Shown: positions 12,047 through 22,464 of the stretch, piece after piece
Numbering within the stretch: the first letter of the stretch is position 1
Layout of the letters: each line of letters opens with the position of its first letter
Assembly (NCBI GenBank): GCA_033439795.1
Contig: JAUTDP010000008.1
Span: 2,604,001-2,668,000 of the forward strand
DNA from: Sordaria brevicollis
Taxonomy: Eukaryota > Ascomycota > Sordariomycetes > Sordariales > Sordariaceae
Reading direction: 5' to 3'
Length of the DNA: 64,000 nucleotides
Position numbers and translations under genes: made by a program
The notes under the pieces: generated by a model
The model's database searches: none
The model's input: the letters and a program-made list of their open reading frames with translations, nothing else
What the model was told of the DNA's origin: nothing

Positions 12047-14701
12047 ATGGCCTCGGACGAAGAGCAGAACGATGCCCAGGAGGCCGTATACAAGCATCAG
12101 CATCATCATCAACAGAAGCCCCCGCGCGATGGCTCTTCTCCCTTCTATCATCAGCGTCTCAGCTCCTTTGCCCCTCCACTTCACGAGTTTGAGACCTCGC
12201 CGGCTTACATGCTTGAATGGGATCCCAAGAAACATTGTCGGAGGACGATTATCAGCAGTCCAGATGCCCTGCGTGAACTGGTATCGGGCGTGGACAAAGA
12301 CGAAACCGTTACCTTGTTCGTCATTCACGGTCTACCTGCGAACTACGTCGACATTCTCCGCAACAGCAAAGAACTCTCCATCGACTCTGCATTTTTGGAT
12401 GCGCATGCTGCCCGAAGAAGCTACTGTTCTCGTTCTGGTCTGACGCTTCCACGCCGACGAGGTCATTTGAAAACTCGAAGCCCCGAAGCCGGCTGCTTTG
12501 CGCAGTTCGAGTACCCCGAGCTGATACAAGGATTCGATCATGCCTCGATGGCCCGGCGAGAGACACACCCCAGCTCTAGGGGAGCTGGCCTTGACGATCT
12601 CGACCAGATGGCCACTGGCCCGAAGATTCTACCTTTGACCGAAGAGGGCAAGACAGCTAAGGGAATGGGGGCAGCCTTCTACCGAGCGTCTCTCTGGATC
12701 AGCTCTGCTCACCAACAGAACCCCCGAGCCGGAGTACTTTTCCTCGATAAGCCGCTCTGGAGGGATGCTGCTCCGTCACCTCTGCGGAAGGCCTCATTTC
12801 CTACCGCCAAGAAGACAGGCCCAGTCATGGAAGCACAGAGGCCGCGAGTCGTTGGCGTCGACGGATACGATGATCGTGAGGAAGAAGAGGTTCCCTGCCT
12901 GGAAGACTTGGTTTACGAGATGCTCTGTCACAACGCCAATGCAAACACGCAGGTGGTCGATCCCGCAATCTTTCTCGCGGATGTCCTGTCCGACATTGTC
13001 TACAATCACTGGCTAGAACTGTTCGAAGTATTGGCCCCCCCTACGGCTTCGCAGCCAAAGTTGATTGAGAGAGAAGTGTCAAAGAGCATCACTCTCTACT
13101 GGCATATGGTGCAGTCACTTGAGCGAAATGCCGACGTCACCGCGTTCTACGCGGATCACCATGGCCGTATCAAGGGAACCGAGAGAGGTTCCTCATCTGG
13201 ACCGGATTGGAAGACACTGCTTTCTCGAGCTAAGCGCCGAATCGCTCTTCTCAATGCATCACCAGGTGTGCCTATTCTCTTACCCATCCCCACGCCGCCC
13301 GAGAATCCTCCACCATGTGTAGCACAGGAGAAGGCTAAGCCGCCGAAGAAGAGATCAACTGCTATGAACTCTACAGCCAGAGTCACGACCATTCCTCTAT
13401 CAAGAACGACAACGCCCGGTAACAACCTGAACCGGATAGCTACCTACGCGAGCTTGACACCACAACGCAGCCGCCTTCACCGCCTGACCTCGCACCAACA
13501 TCCAACATCCGACAGAGCATCCGCCAATAACCAAAGGGCTCTTGAGCGTATCTCGTACCTAGGTGGTATCCTACTCCCATTCCCGGTTGTGTCCGGGATT
13601 CTCTCCATGGGTGACGAGTATGGACCCGGTGGCCCAAAGTTTTTTATATTTTGGGCGGTAGTAATTCCCATGTCGATTATTACCTGTCTGATTATTTATG
13701 CAGACATCGTCCGCAAGGCTGAGGTTTGGGTTGAGGTTGCGACTGAACGGGTAGTGGTGAGCTCACTGTCTAGTGCGGCTGCAGTCTTTCCTTACCCCCT
13801 TCCACTTCCAACTGGAGCGGAGATTAGTGATGCAGTGGACGATGGTGGGCGTGGAGTCACGAGAGGAGATACAAACATGGGTGAGAAGGAGTCCGAAGAA
13901 GCCCCACATGGATTCTTTTCGTTGAAGTCATGGCGTTGGTGGATTGGGAAGCTTATCTGGCAGAAACACAGAGAAGTGAAGAAGCAGATGGAGATGCGAC
14001 GGCACTCAACCCATGATCAGGGAGTGGAAGTTAATATGGACCAAGAGGAGAACGGCAATCTTGCTCATCGAAGAGGACAAACCGACGAAGAGCAAACAAT
14101 TGGGTTCAACCCTTTTGTGGGAAACACAGGCAGAACCGGGTTCTATCCTCCGCCTAGCTCTACTTCACCGACTGGTCAACCGCCCGCTCAATCAGGTCCC
14201 AACGGGCAACGCCCATCTGATCCGCCCTCTTTCCAACTGCCGACGGCTACAGCCAGTCACTATGGCGATAGCAATATTCATGCATCGAATGACGAGACAG
14301 CCGACACAGCCCCCATCACACCACTCTCACCTGGCCATGTTCATTTGATGATGATGCCCCCCGGGATGACATTGGCACAGACTACAACGTACCCTGAACC
14401 TCAGCGGCATGTGGGGTTTGATGCAGATACGGAAACCGAAACCACACAGCAGGATGAGTCGGAAGATGAGTCGGCATCAGGAGAAGGGCTGCCTCGTGTT
14501 ATTCTGGAGATGACTCCATCCAACGGAATCAAGCCGAAAGCGTGGAAAAGACAGGAACTGGGCTGGTATGGTGCCGTCAAGCGGATTGTGAACCCGAGGC
14601 AACTGAGAGCACTGGAGGACGTACCGGTGGGTGTGGAAGCGCATGAGAGACAGAACAGCTCTGCCAGTGGAATGAGAAGAAGGAAGACTAGGACCTACTG
14701 A
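12047..14701 (+). CDS. Large membrane protein with CorA-like C-terminal transmembrane pair
   Basis: Intronless, 884 residues (MASDEEQNDAQEAVYKHQHHHQ). The soluble N-terminal half (about 1-495) has a region that includes HWLELFEVL and a helical segment ITLYWHMVQSLERN. Two transmembrane helices lie near 505-530 and 540-562, with ISYLGGILLPFPVVSGIL before a short loop DEYGPGG and FFIFWAVVIPMSIITCL after it. A helix-loop-helix pair after a long soluble domain is the CorA-like layout, and the LLPF...GILSM start resembles fungal CorA-like proteins. The Gly-Met-Asn signature that follows helix 1 in true CorA magnesium channels is absent (SMGDEYGP instead). Magnesium transport is therefore not shown. 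The last 320 residues are cytoplasmic-looking, Pro/Gln/Thr-rich and disordered. Confidence 0.7.
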   Translation: MASDEEQNDAQEAVYKHQHHHQQKPPRDGSSPFYHQRLSSFAPPLHEFETSPAYMLEWDPKKHCRRTIISSPDALRELVSGVDKDETVTLFVIHGLPANYVDILRNSKELSIDSAFLDAHAARRSYCSRSGLTLPRRRGHLKTRSPEAGCFAQFEYPELIQGFDHASMARRETHPSSRGAGLDDLDQMATGPKILPLTEEGKTAKGMGAAFYRASLWISSAHQQNPRAGVLFLDKPLWRDAAPSPLRKASFPTAKKTGPVMEAQRPRVVGVDGYDDREEEEVPCLEDLVYEMLCHNANANTQVVDPAIFLADVLSDIVYNHWLELFEVLAPPTASQPKLIEREVSKSITLYWHMVQSLERNADVTAFYADHHGRIKGTERGSSSGPDWKTLLSRAKRRIALLNASPGVPILLPIPTPPENPPPCVAQEKAKPPKKRSTAMNSTARVTTIPLSRTTTPGNNLNRIATYASLTPQRSRLHRLTSHQHPTSDRASANNQRALERISYLGGILLPFPVVSGILSMGDEYGPGGPKFFIFWAVVIPMSIITCLIIYADIVRKAEVWVEVATERVVVSSLSSAAAVFPYPLPLPTGAEISDAVDDGGRGVTRGDTNMGEKESEEAPHGFFSLKSWRWWIGKLIWQKHREVKKQMEMRRHSTHDQGVEVNMDQEENGNLAHRRGQTDEEQTIGFNPFVGNTGRTGFYPPPSSTSPTGQPPAQSGPNGQRPSDPPSFQLPTATASHYGDSNIHASNDETADTAPITPLSPGHVHLMMMPPGMTLAQTTTYPEPQRHVGFDADTETETTQQDESEDESASGEGLPRVILEMTPSNGIKPKAWKRQELGWYGAVKRIVNPRQLRALEDVPVGVEAHERQNSSASGMRRRKTRTY

Positions 14702-15331
14702 CATTATCCATGGGGAGTTCTAAGAATGTTGCTCGGTTGCGATTCGCGGAGGGTTAGGGTAATACTAAGTGTCTGCTTGGACTGGCAACGGTGTGCAATG
14801 TGTTTGATGGGTTTCAGAATATTATTAGCAATGCGCGAGTTGGTTGTATATCTTATGCTGCTGGAGGCTGGTAGATGGATGAGAAGAGAATGAGCAGATT
14901 GTGGGAGGAAGGAGTAGTCAGCAAATGTGCATGACAAAGAATATCTCGGGACCATGTACAAAGAAAATAATGTAAGTAGATCGGCTGTTTGTAGGTCTAG
15001 AAAAGGGGCACCAAACAAAGCGTTCATTATTACACCCAGGTACCGTACCCAGTGTAATTTACCACTCGTCGAGACACTGTAATTACACCGCCTGCTCCCC
15101 ATTCAAGCGAAACATTGCATGCTCCCGTACTGCGCGTCCAATCGCGACTGTCCCGTTTCCTCCATCAACAACTCAATTGCCATAGACTTTCTTCACTCAT
15201 TCAATTTACCACAAAATTCGAATCTCAACATCTGGACAACTGGCAAGCTACTGAGCTTTCTCAATACAATTCTCAATCTGGTCCTCAAAAGACAACTGAA
15301 ACGTCCCAACAACCACAATCTCGAAAAGAAA
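14702..15331. other. Intergenic region upstream of DAD3
   Basis: 630 bp between two rightward genes. It includes a short GGGTTAGGGT telomere-like motif at 14751-14760 just after the CorA-like stop, and an A/C-rich leader before the DAD3 ATG. No gene is supported. Confidence 0.4.
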
Positions 15332-15779
15332 ATGGACCAACAACCACAACCAAACCCCCTCCTCAATTCCCCACCAGAACTTTCACCAACAGAACAAGAT
15401 GTTCTAGACGAATATGAGCGATTGGCAGAGAACATGAAGAAGGTACGTACTACTGCTATAAAACCCCAGCACAATACCACCAATCCATCTGAACAAACAT
15501 TAACAAATGATATGATAGCTCGCCTCATTACTAGACACCCTAGCCTCCCAACCCTCAGTAGCCATCCTCGACGGATTAAGGGAGCTAGAGCGAAAGACCA
15601 GTTTGGTGTTTACCTTGCTCAAGGCAAGCGTTTACAGTATCGTTTTGCAGCAGGAGATTGATTGGGGTGGTCTTGCTGCTGGTGGCGGTGGTGGTGCCGG
15701 TTCTGGGGGAAATGGTGATGGTAATGGTGGTGATGGAGGAGGAGGTGGTGTTGGTGGTGGTGGGGAGATGAGGTCGTAA
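15332..15779 (+). CDS. DAD3: DASH complex subunit DAD3
   Basis: Two exons (15332-15442, 15519-15779) with a 76-bp intron (donor GTACGT, acceptor TAG) give 123 residues. The first exon reads MDQQPQPNPLLNSPPELS and then TEQDVLDEYERLAENMKK. The second continues LASLLDTLASQPSVAILDGL, then RELERKTSLVFTLLKASVYS and IVLQQEIDWGG, the full Dad3 domain. DASH/Dam1 is the ring-forming kinetochore complex that couples chromosomes to spindle microtubules in fungi. Unusual here is a tail of about 35 residues after IDWGG that is nearly all Gly with a few Ala/Asn/Asp, ending EMRS; the core family members end soon after this point. Ignoring the intron would give a false frame-shifted C-terminus. Confidence 0.93.
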
Positions 15780-16382
15780 GGTAAGTGTGCCCACCGGTTG
15801 TGAGGGAGGGAGGGAGCGAGGGATTGCGTAGAGGCAGGCAGGTTCGAGGGATGGGTTGGAATGACTGGGGATTTATTTCATGGTCATGGTGAATAGATGG
15901 ATGGACATCGTCGACTGGGAAAGTTATGCGACATGAGACTATGATATGGAACGAAGGATATACCGACCGGAACAGGAACAGATTTGGTCAGAAAAGGAGC
16001 ATTATGGCTGTGGACTGGAAGTGTTGAGTAAGGGATAGGGCAAGTAGATATGGCAAAGAGTCTGTCTAGAGTTTAGACGACAAGCGAACATGCAATCCAG
16101 ATGGGCCATCCGCTCTATTTTCTTCCCTAAATCGCATGTATAACCAATCCATATCCCACAACCCACCCACCCACCCAACCATCACCATTCTACGTTGTCC
16201 CCGTTTTGCTGTCCTCTCTTCAGTCAACCATGGTTTTTCAGTATAACGTAATGTACATATATTTACAGATTAGAGGCAGACAAAGCACCAACACACGTCA
16301 TCCACGAGATAACGCTTGCGGGGGGAATAATACAAATGCTTCTTCATCCTTTTTGCTTTTACACTTCATTTTTCTCTTTCGT
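15780..16382. other. Convergent intergenic region DAD3 / MRPS5
   Basis: About 600 bp between the 3' ends of two convergent genes; presumably both 3' untranslated regions. A run of CCCAC repeats lies near 16155-16180. No gene is supported. Confidence 0.45.
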
Positions 16383-17920
16383 TTAGTGTACAGACCCGCC
16401 ATAGTAAACCTTGCGAACGTCGACGAGCTTCTTGCCCCTACCGATGGCGATCTGTTCGGGGTCGACTTGGCTGGTGAGGGCCTGGTAAGTGGCCTTTACT
16501 GTATTCATGGGGTTGCGCGACCGCAGGAACTTTGCGCTGAGATCGCGGATGCCGGCGGCACGGCACATTTCGAAGATACGATGGGAGACGCGGAGACCGA
16601 ATCCTTGAAGAAGGCTCAGGTGTTAGTGAAAAGAGTTACATAGAAGTGGTTTGAGGGGAAGAGAGAGAAAAAGGCAAGAGAACCGAAGGGGAGAGCAAAA
16701 AGTTACATACCAGGAGGACGCGAGTTTAGGCGCACAACTGTGCCAGACACCTTGGCGGTAGCCTCGCCAAAGATGGTCCTATTCTCGTAGCGGGCGATGG
16801 GCTGCATGTTCTGGATAGCCAACAACGTGGCCTTCTCAGAGGCAATTGACTCTTCGACGGACTTGGCCATACCGAGACCGAGCCAGCCGTCACCGTTTCC
16901 GGCAACGGCAATGACTGATTGACTAGCAATCTTGCCCAGACGGGTCTGGTTCACGACGCGACGCCTAACCAAGATCTTCGTCCGGAGGTCCAGGATCTGG
17001 CGGACCGTCATGCCAGTCCGCTTCTTGACCTCCTGATAAATACCCTTGTCATCGAGACCCTCGTCGGCCGGGTCAATGGCGTTCCTGTACAGGCCTTCCA
17101 CGCCGGGGACCTTGTCGGGCAGGGCGGGCGCCAGCGACGAGTTGGACTGCAAGTTCTTGTCGGTCATGGACGAGCGCTCGAGAATGTACGAGAGAATGTC
17201 GCCATCGGTAGGGCCAGATTGTTGGGCGGCCTTGGCATCAGCATCCTTCTGCTCCTTGAGATAGGCCCAGAACTTGGTAAAGGCTTCATCCCGGACCTCC
17301 TTGGGCCACTGCCCCTCGGGCTTCGTCTGGTGCTCCACCGGCACAAAGTCCTTCAGCTTCTTCATCTTGTACGTCGGCTCGCCCTTGCGGATCTCGTCAG
17401 CCCAGTTGATCAGGTCCTGGGTGAACTCGTCGACGTCCATGAAGCGCGCCTTGTGGCTTGGGGGCGCCGAGCGGCGGGCGCGCTTGTCGATGATGGGTTG
17501 TATCTCGTTGAAGTCGTCGATGTAGGGCATGCGGTAGGGGTCGACGCGGAGACGACCTTGTATCGTGAGGTCCTTGGGGTCGATGGCGGCTTCAGCGGCC
17601 TCGATAGCCTCAACATGTTCGGGAGGGTAGTTGTAGGCGAGGACGGCCTTCTCTTTATCCGAGTACTCGGCAAACTTCCGCTTGCTGAAACTCTCGATCT
17701 TCTCGTCCGAGGTCAGGCCCAACTCGACGGCGCGGACACTCTTGAAGCGTGACCGCTTCCGGGCCTCAAGGTTGGCGGAGCTGTGGAATTGCGACGACTG
17801 TTGCTGGACGGCGGAGCATGTCGACACGGCCGGGGCGGAAGCTGCCGGTGCAGCGGCCGGGACAGCGGCGGCCAGATGCCGGGAGAGGACACTCCGGGCA
17901 GCGAAGCGTGCCGCACTCAT
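16383..17920 (-). CDS. MRPS5: Mitochondrial small-subunit ribosomal protein uS5m (MRPS5)
   Basis: Two exons on the minus strand (17920-16711, 16603-16383) with a 107-bp intron (donor GTATGT, acceptor AAG) encode 476 residues. I chose the ATG at 17920 because it opens a typical mitochondrial presequence, [20 protein letters not shown]. An in-frame ATG at 18037 would add 39 His/Pro-rich residues. The S5 double-stranded-RNA-binding domain lies near 300-365 ([20 protein letters not shown], then [19 protein letters not shown]). The S5 C-terminal domain crosses the intron (VRLNSRPPG joined to [20 protein letters not shown]). It is part of the mitoribosome small subunit near the mRNA entry. The gene is divergent from the small membrane protein at 19009. 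Confidence 0.93.
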
Positions 17921-19008
17921 GTTGGTAATGGGCGCGGGAACTGGCTGTGGCTGGACGGACCCCGAAGGACGGCGGGGAAGGTGGTGGTGGTGGTGGTCGG
18001 AGGGGAGGGGAGGATTTGGATGTTGGGGGTCCCCCAATGGCGGCAGCTGGATTCCTTCGCGGTTGAGAACCCTCGGAGCCGGACGTCCCTCGTCGAGTCT
18101 ATTTCGCGGCTCTAACTATTTTTTGGAGACTGGCGCCCGCCAATCCAAAGTGGCATGCGACGGAATCGACCGAGCGGCCCTCCCCAGCAATTTTTTGGTG
18201 GTCCGAGCTTCCAACCAGAGCTCCCGTCCCGCTGCGTCCCGCATCCATCTCACATCGACCGCGCCCGCCGAACCGGCCACGGCTATTGTTCAGGCGCACA
18301 CGGGAGCCAGTCCGGACGAGCTGCCAAGAGCCCCCAGCTTACGTAAGGCGTCCATGTGCTTGGGGTTCCTGGGCGTGCTAGGGATCCTTTTCTGTCGCAG
18401 CTCTGAAACTCTGAAACAGCACTCCCACGAGTCTACGACACCCAAACGAACCCCTGGCAATTGAAGCTCTCTCTTTGCCGCCCATGTTGGCGCGACGCCG
18501 GTCGCCTGAGATCTCGAATTGTGCCTCTCGTCAAGGGAATGTGACGTCCCTGGTTTCATGTTCTTGGATAGGTTCTTGTCACTTCTTGGTGTAAAAGGAG
18601 GGACTGTACGGGTCTTTTGTCGCCCCTTCTTTTCTTTCTCCATCTTCTAATCAGCATGTCCACATTCCACATATAACCTGCGACCGCGAATAACTTCATC
18701 TCACGCGGATCGCTCTCTTTCATTACGACGCGGCACAATTAGAGCCGACAAAACTGCCTTTTATATCATCGAAAACTTTTTAATACCGGATTCAACCATT
18801 ACGCCCCGGCGGCTACATACTCTTCAAACAAGATACCATCATTTTTCGCTTCGACCTCATCGGCCATCATATACATCAGTATTTCTTAAGCACTGCATTA
18901 CACCAACAACGGTTTCGTTCTTCTACCGTCCTTAAGAAAGCGTAGTATATAAACCCACCCAGTCACAACCAACCACCACCAAAAAAAAAAAAAAATAATA
19001 ATAAAAAA
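17921..19008. promoter_or_regulatory. Divergent promoter region MRPS5 / small membrane protein
   Basis: About 1.1 kb between two head-to-head genes. The plus-strand leader ends with an unusually A-rich tract: 15 A then AATAATAATAAAAAAA running directly into the ATG at 19009 (about 18981-19008). I see no gene in this stretch; the open frames are shadows of the MRPS5 N-terminus or of low-complexity DNA. Confidence 0.45.
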
Positions 19009-19272
19009 ATGGGCCAATTCGACTGGTTCTCCAAAATCGGCGCCACCCCTCAAGCCGTGGCCGTGCTCAACGACCAGCCCATCCTCTTCACCATCCTCGT
19101 CGTCGTACTCATCGCCGTCATCCTCCAGATCGTGCTGTTGTGGTACATCCACTACGCCACCCTCAAGCCGGAGCAGCGGGCGGCTAAGGCGAAGAAGAAG
19201 AGTAGCAAGGGCGGTGCGGCGGCGGGAGGAGGAGGAGATAACAAGAAGGCGGCTCCTGGAGGGGGGAGGTGA
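19009..19272 (+). CDS. Small single-pass membrane protein (87 aa), unknown function
   Basis: A single exon starts MGQFDWFSKIGATPQAVAVL. A strongly hydrophobic helix follows at about residues 25-48 (PILFTILVVVLIAVILQIVL), then LWYIHYATLKPEQRAAKAKKKS and a Gly/Lys-rich tail. The positive residues after the helix predict a cytosolic C-terminus (positive-inside rule). A stop codon, well-formed membrane helix and good ATG context make it a credible gene, but I do not recognise the family. The stop codon lies inside a GAGGT pentamer repeat. Confidence 0.65.
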   Translation: MGQFDWFSKIGATPQAVAVLNDQPILFTILVVVLIAVILQIVLLWYIHYATLKPEQRAAKAKKKSSKGGAAAGGGGDNKKAAPGGGR

Positions 19273-19293
19273 GGTGAGGTGAGGTGAGGTGAG
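19266..19293. repeat. GAGGT pentanucleotide microsatellite
   Basis: Five perfect GAGGT units plus GAG. The stop codon TGA of the preceding small gene is formed by the first unit boundary, so the repeat overlaps the last codon and extends into the 3' untranslated region. Confidence 0.95.
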
Positions 19294-19987
19294 CGTCTGA
19301 AGAGAAGGATGATTTTAGTTGGATCAGTATGAGATGGAAGAAAGGGGGGATCGTGGGATCGCGGTCACTAGAGGGAAGACTTGGAATGGGATGGAAGGGG
19401 TCTGAGGGTATTGCATGTGGACGTGAGAGGAAGCGTTTGGACGGCCGACGGCAGAAGGCTGAGGCCGAAAATGAACCGTGAAATGTTCAGAATCGACACT
19501 TGCTCGATCAACGAGGGCAAAAAGAGGGGGAGGGTGAGCTTTCTGATGAAGCCCTGTCTTGAGGGGTTACAACACGACATTTCCACGATAGGATGATAAA
19601 CCACCTCCTCTCTTGGAAAGGCAACGACAGTGTAGTTCGAACTTGGACATCACACCTGCCTGGAATCCGACGTACGTGCGCAAAGGGCTCGTCAACTGGA
19701 TATGCGTTGGGTTTCCTGGCGGGAAAGAGTTTCGTGGAAGCAACATGGTCCTCGGCGTCAGGACTTGCTCGGGACTGGGATATTACTGAACGGATACATG
19801 TCGAGAACAGATTGTTCTGAAACTGTGGGCTCGGGGCTTTCAGGATTTTACACAGCGGTTGACACGGAGTGTCGGGTAACACAATATCTCTGTCGGAAAT
19901 CCGAATAATTTTTCTCAACTCATAGCATAGGTCTAGTGCTTACGGGCTTTTTCATCACTTGTACTGACCTACCGCACATATATGATA
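19294..19987. other. Convergent intergenic region
   Basis: About 700 bp between the small membrane protein (+) and the acidic protein (-), which converge here. No gene is supported; composition is ordinary. Confidence 0.4.
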
Positions 19988-21919
19988 CTATACAAAACCC
20001 CATCCTAGATATCCTTCCAAAAACTCTTCCAGATCGTCATCAATGTCTTCATAATCCTCCTCCTCTTTTTCATCAAAGGGTAATAGTAACTCATTGCCCG
20101 TCAGACTTTCCACTTGACCCGCCTGTACCTGTAATGCCTGATGTCTTGGCATCGGATGAAGCCTGCCAAGAGCATCTGCGTAAACGTAGTCACCTTCAGA
20201 ACTCGGCTGGAGTTCGTCGAGTGCCATCATATTGTCTCCATCATCAGACGCATGGTCGAGCTCACTCTCGCCAAATGGGTCCTCATCGCCGTAGCACTCT
20301 TCAGACAGCCACTCTGCATGCTCTTGGAAAAGAGTGATATCCTCAATCGGCTGGTGTTTGTAGTCGTACTCGAAGACGTCCGAGTCCGTCCCCGTATCTG
20401 TATCTGTTCCTGGCTCCTCGAAGGAGTCAAAAAGGTAATCATGAGTCAGAGGCGGATAGTGATGATGGTCCACCCAGCCATCATCAGTCAGTTGACTGAA
20501 ATATTCTTCCTGTGTCACCTCCTCTTCCTCCTCCGCCTGCGTATCTGCCGGTGCTTCCTTTTCATCGACCTTGACTTTCCGCTTGCTGCCTGTCTTGACA
20601 GTAGGTTCGACACGGATGGTCGTCTGGCACAACGTCCACAGCCTCTTTCCGACTTCCTTCATGATTGCTTCTTCCAGATTGCCTTCGGCGGCGTGACTTG
20701 GGCTATTATTGCTGGGAGGTTCAGCACCACTGGCTCCCGACAGCTTGCTAACCTTCTCTCTCAAACTCGCTGCTTGGGCATTGCGCAGCCTGGCTACCCC
20801 GCTGGCAATTGTTGGGATCGTTTTCGCATGTGCTGTCATAGACTAGAATACCATTGTTAGCCCGTTTCTTATCCAATTTCCAGCATTCCAACAATGTTTT
20901 CCTGATAAACATACCTGTAAGTAACGCAAATTCCATACTGCCGGCGCAATCTCGATCAGCGAAGGGAAGTCCGCATCCCCGGAGAACACCTTTATCCCAG
21001 GCGAGTTGTGCTTGACTTCTACAAGCTTCCGAAGCGCAACATCAAGGAATAATGCCATCTCCTCCGCCTCCTCTTTTGAAATCGATAGGAGGATGACCTG
21101 GTCTGAGTCCGAGTTTACTGAAGTATTCGCTTTTCTGGCTGCAGGTTTCCGCGCAACGATGTCCGTATATTTGACATCTGCAGCCCTCGTGACTCGTCTT
21201 GGATTTCTTCTCTTGCCAGCAGGCTGGGTCTCTCCGGCCACAGAAGGCTCCTCCGGTTCCTGAACTGTTTCTTCTTCCACGGGCTTTTTTGACGATCCCC
21301 TTTTGGGCTTACGTCCGGCCTTGCTTCCCCATGATGTATCAATCCGAAGATTGAGCTTGCACATCAAGCCTTTGAACTTCACACAAGTAATAGTGGGCGG
21401 CACGATCATCTCAGAAGAGAGGTCGGGGTGGCAAAGAAAGTATGTAGTCTCCGCGGGTTTTCGGTCTTGCTCCTCCTGTTCCTGAGGGCCGAGAGACGAG
21501 ATTGGCAAGTGCTTGGCTCTGAGCTGAAGACCGATTTCTTCCCAGAGCTGGAAAGCACATGGCCAGTCAGCAATTAGAGCGTACCGGTGGCAGTACCAGG
21601 GGAAAACATAGAGACTTACTGAGCACTCGGCGGCCATACCGATTAGAAATGATATGATCGCAGGATCGATCACATTTGGGTCTGGTAGTTGACCGTTGAT
21701 GAAGGTCTTGAACACAAGCTGGCAAGAGCCCGACTTTGCCATCCACAGGTTTCCATCTTTGGAGTGTCGAGCCAAGCCAATCGCGGTTAGCTGTTGCAAC
21801 CCCAGAGCAGTAGAGGTAGTTTCCGAGTCGACGAGGAAAGATGATGTGAGTTCGAGCGATAAGGGCGAGTTCTTGCGGGCAACTGTGATGCTTCCTAGCT
21901 TGACTGCTGCTCCTTCCAT
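19988..21919 (-). CDS. Acidic nuclear-type protein of unknown function
   Basis: Minus-strand model with three exons (21919-21620, 21547-20915, 20842-19988), 595 residues, starting MEGAAVKLGSITVARKNSP. The 72-bp intron 20843-20914 is required by frame (NLRYLQ joined to SMTAHAKTIP). The intron 21548-21619 has a perfect GTAAGT donor, a GCTGAC branch and a TTTCCAG acceptor, yet is 72 nt long and stop-free. The N-terminal 200 residues look folded (LQQLTAIGLARHSKDGNLWM). A Lys/Arg-rich stretch near 215-270 (GSKAGRKPKRGSSKK) could be nuclear targeting. Then comes a helical segment (ISKEEAEEMALFLDVALRKL) and a very acidic C-terminal third ending EGYLGWGFV. I do not recognise the family. An in-frame CAA/ATG-poor extension upstream to 22150 is possible but looks untranslated. 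Confidence 0.7.
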
Positions 21920-22464
21920 TGTAGACTGGTATGCAGCATGGTAGCAGACAGGAGGAGAGTTTCCGGAAAAGAGGCGGAGCGAATGGAGAGCTTGGCGAAA
22001 AGAAGGAGATTCGGGTATAAGATGTTGTGGTGAGTGGAAGACGACCGACTTCGACGTTTTCCATCCGGCCAGAGGCGAGAACAAAGAGACCTGTCGGCTC
22101 CATGATGGAAGATGTCCATTTTCATCCAACGAATCTTCTTCCAATTGCAATTAACAGTTGTTCATTTTGTGGGTGCAGCTGGGCGTCGTGACTGCCATTT
22201 TTTTGGTGTCCGATAAGGGCGGGAACTATCGGTCAAGGAGAGAAGGAGCATTTGGAGCAACCTGAAAGGGAAGGAACTCACCATCACCCTCCAGTCATTC
22301 CATCCTTGGCCTTGGTCAACCAATGCAGAAGGTTATTCATTTTGATACGAGAGCATGGAACGAGAGGACGCAAAAGATTGCGTTGAGATGGAAAATACCC
22401 TATAGAGACTACATACGCTAATAAGTAAAATTCCTTCGTCGCTCATCCTTGTATTGCCAGACGC
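21920..22464. other. Intergenic region between two leftward genes
   Basis: This holds the promoter and leader of the acidic protein gene and the 3' region of ATE1. No separate gene is supported. Confidence 0.4.

Noticed and set aside
16919..17752. 277-codon plus-strand open frame
   Set aside because: Antisense to MRPS5; no domain, Leu/Val/Gly-rich shadow composition.
17682..18464. 260-codon plus-strand open frame
   Set aside because: Overlaps the MRPS5 N-terminus and promoter; low complexity, no start context or homology.
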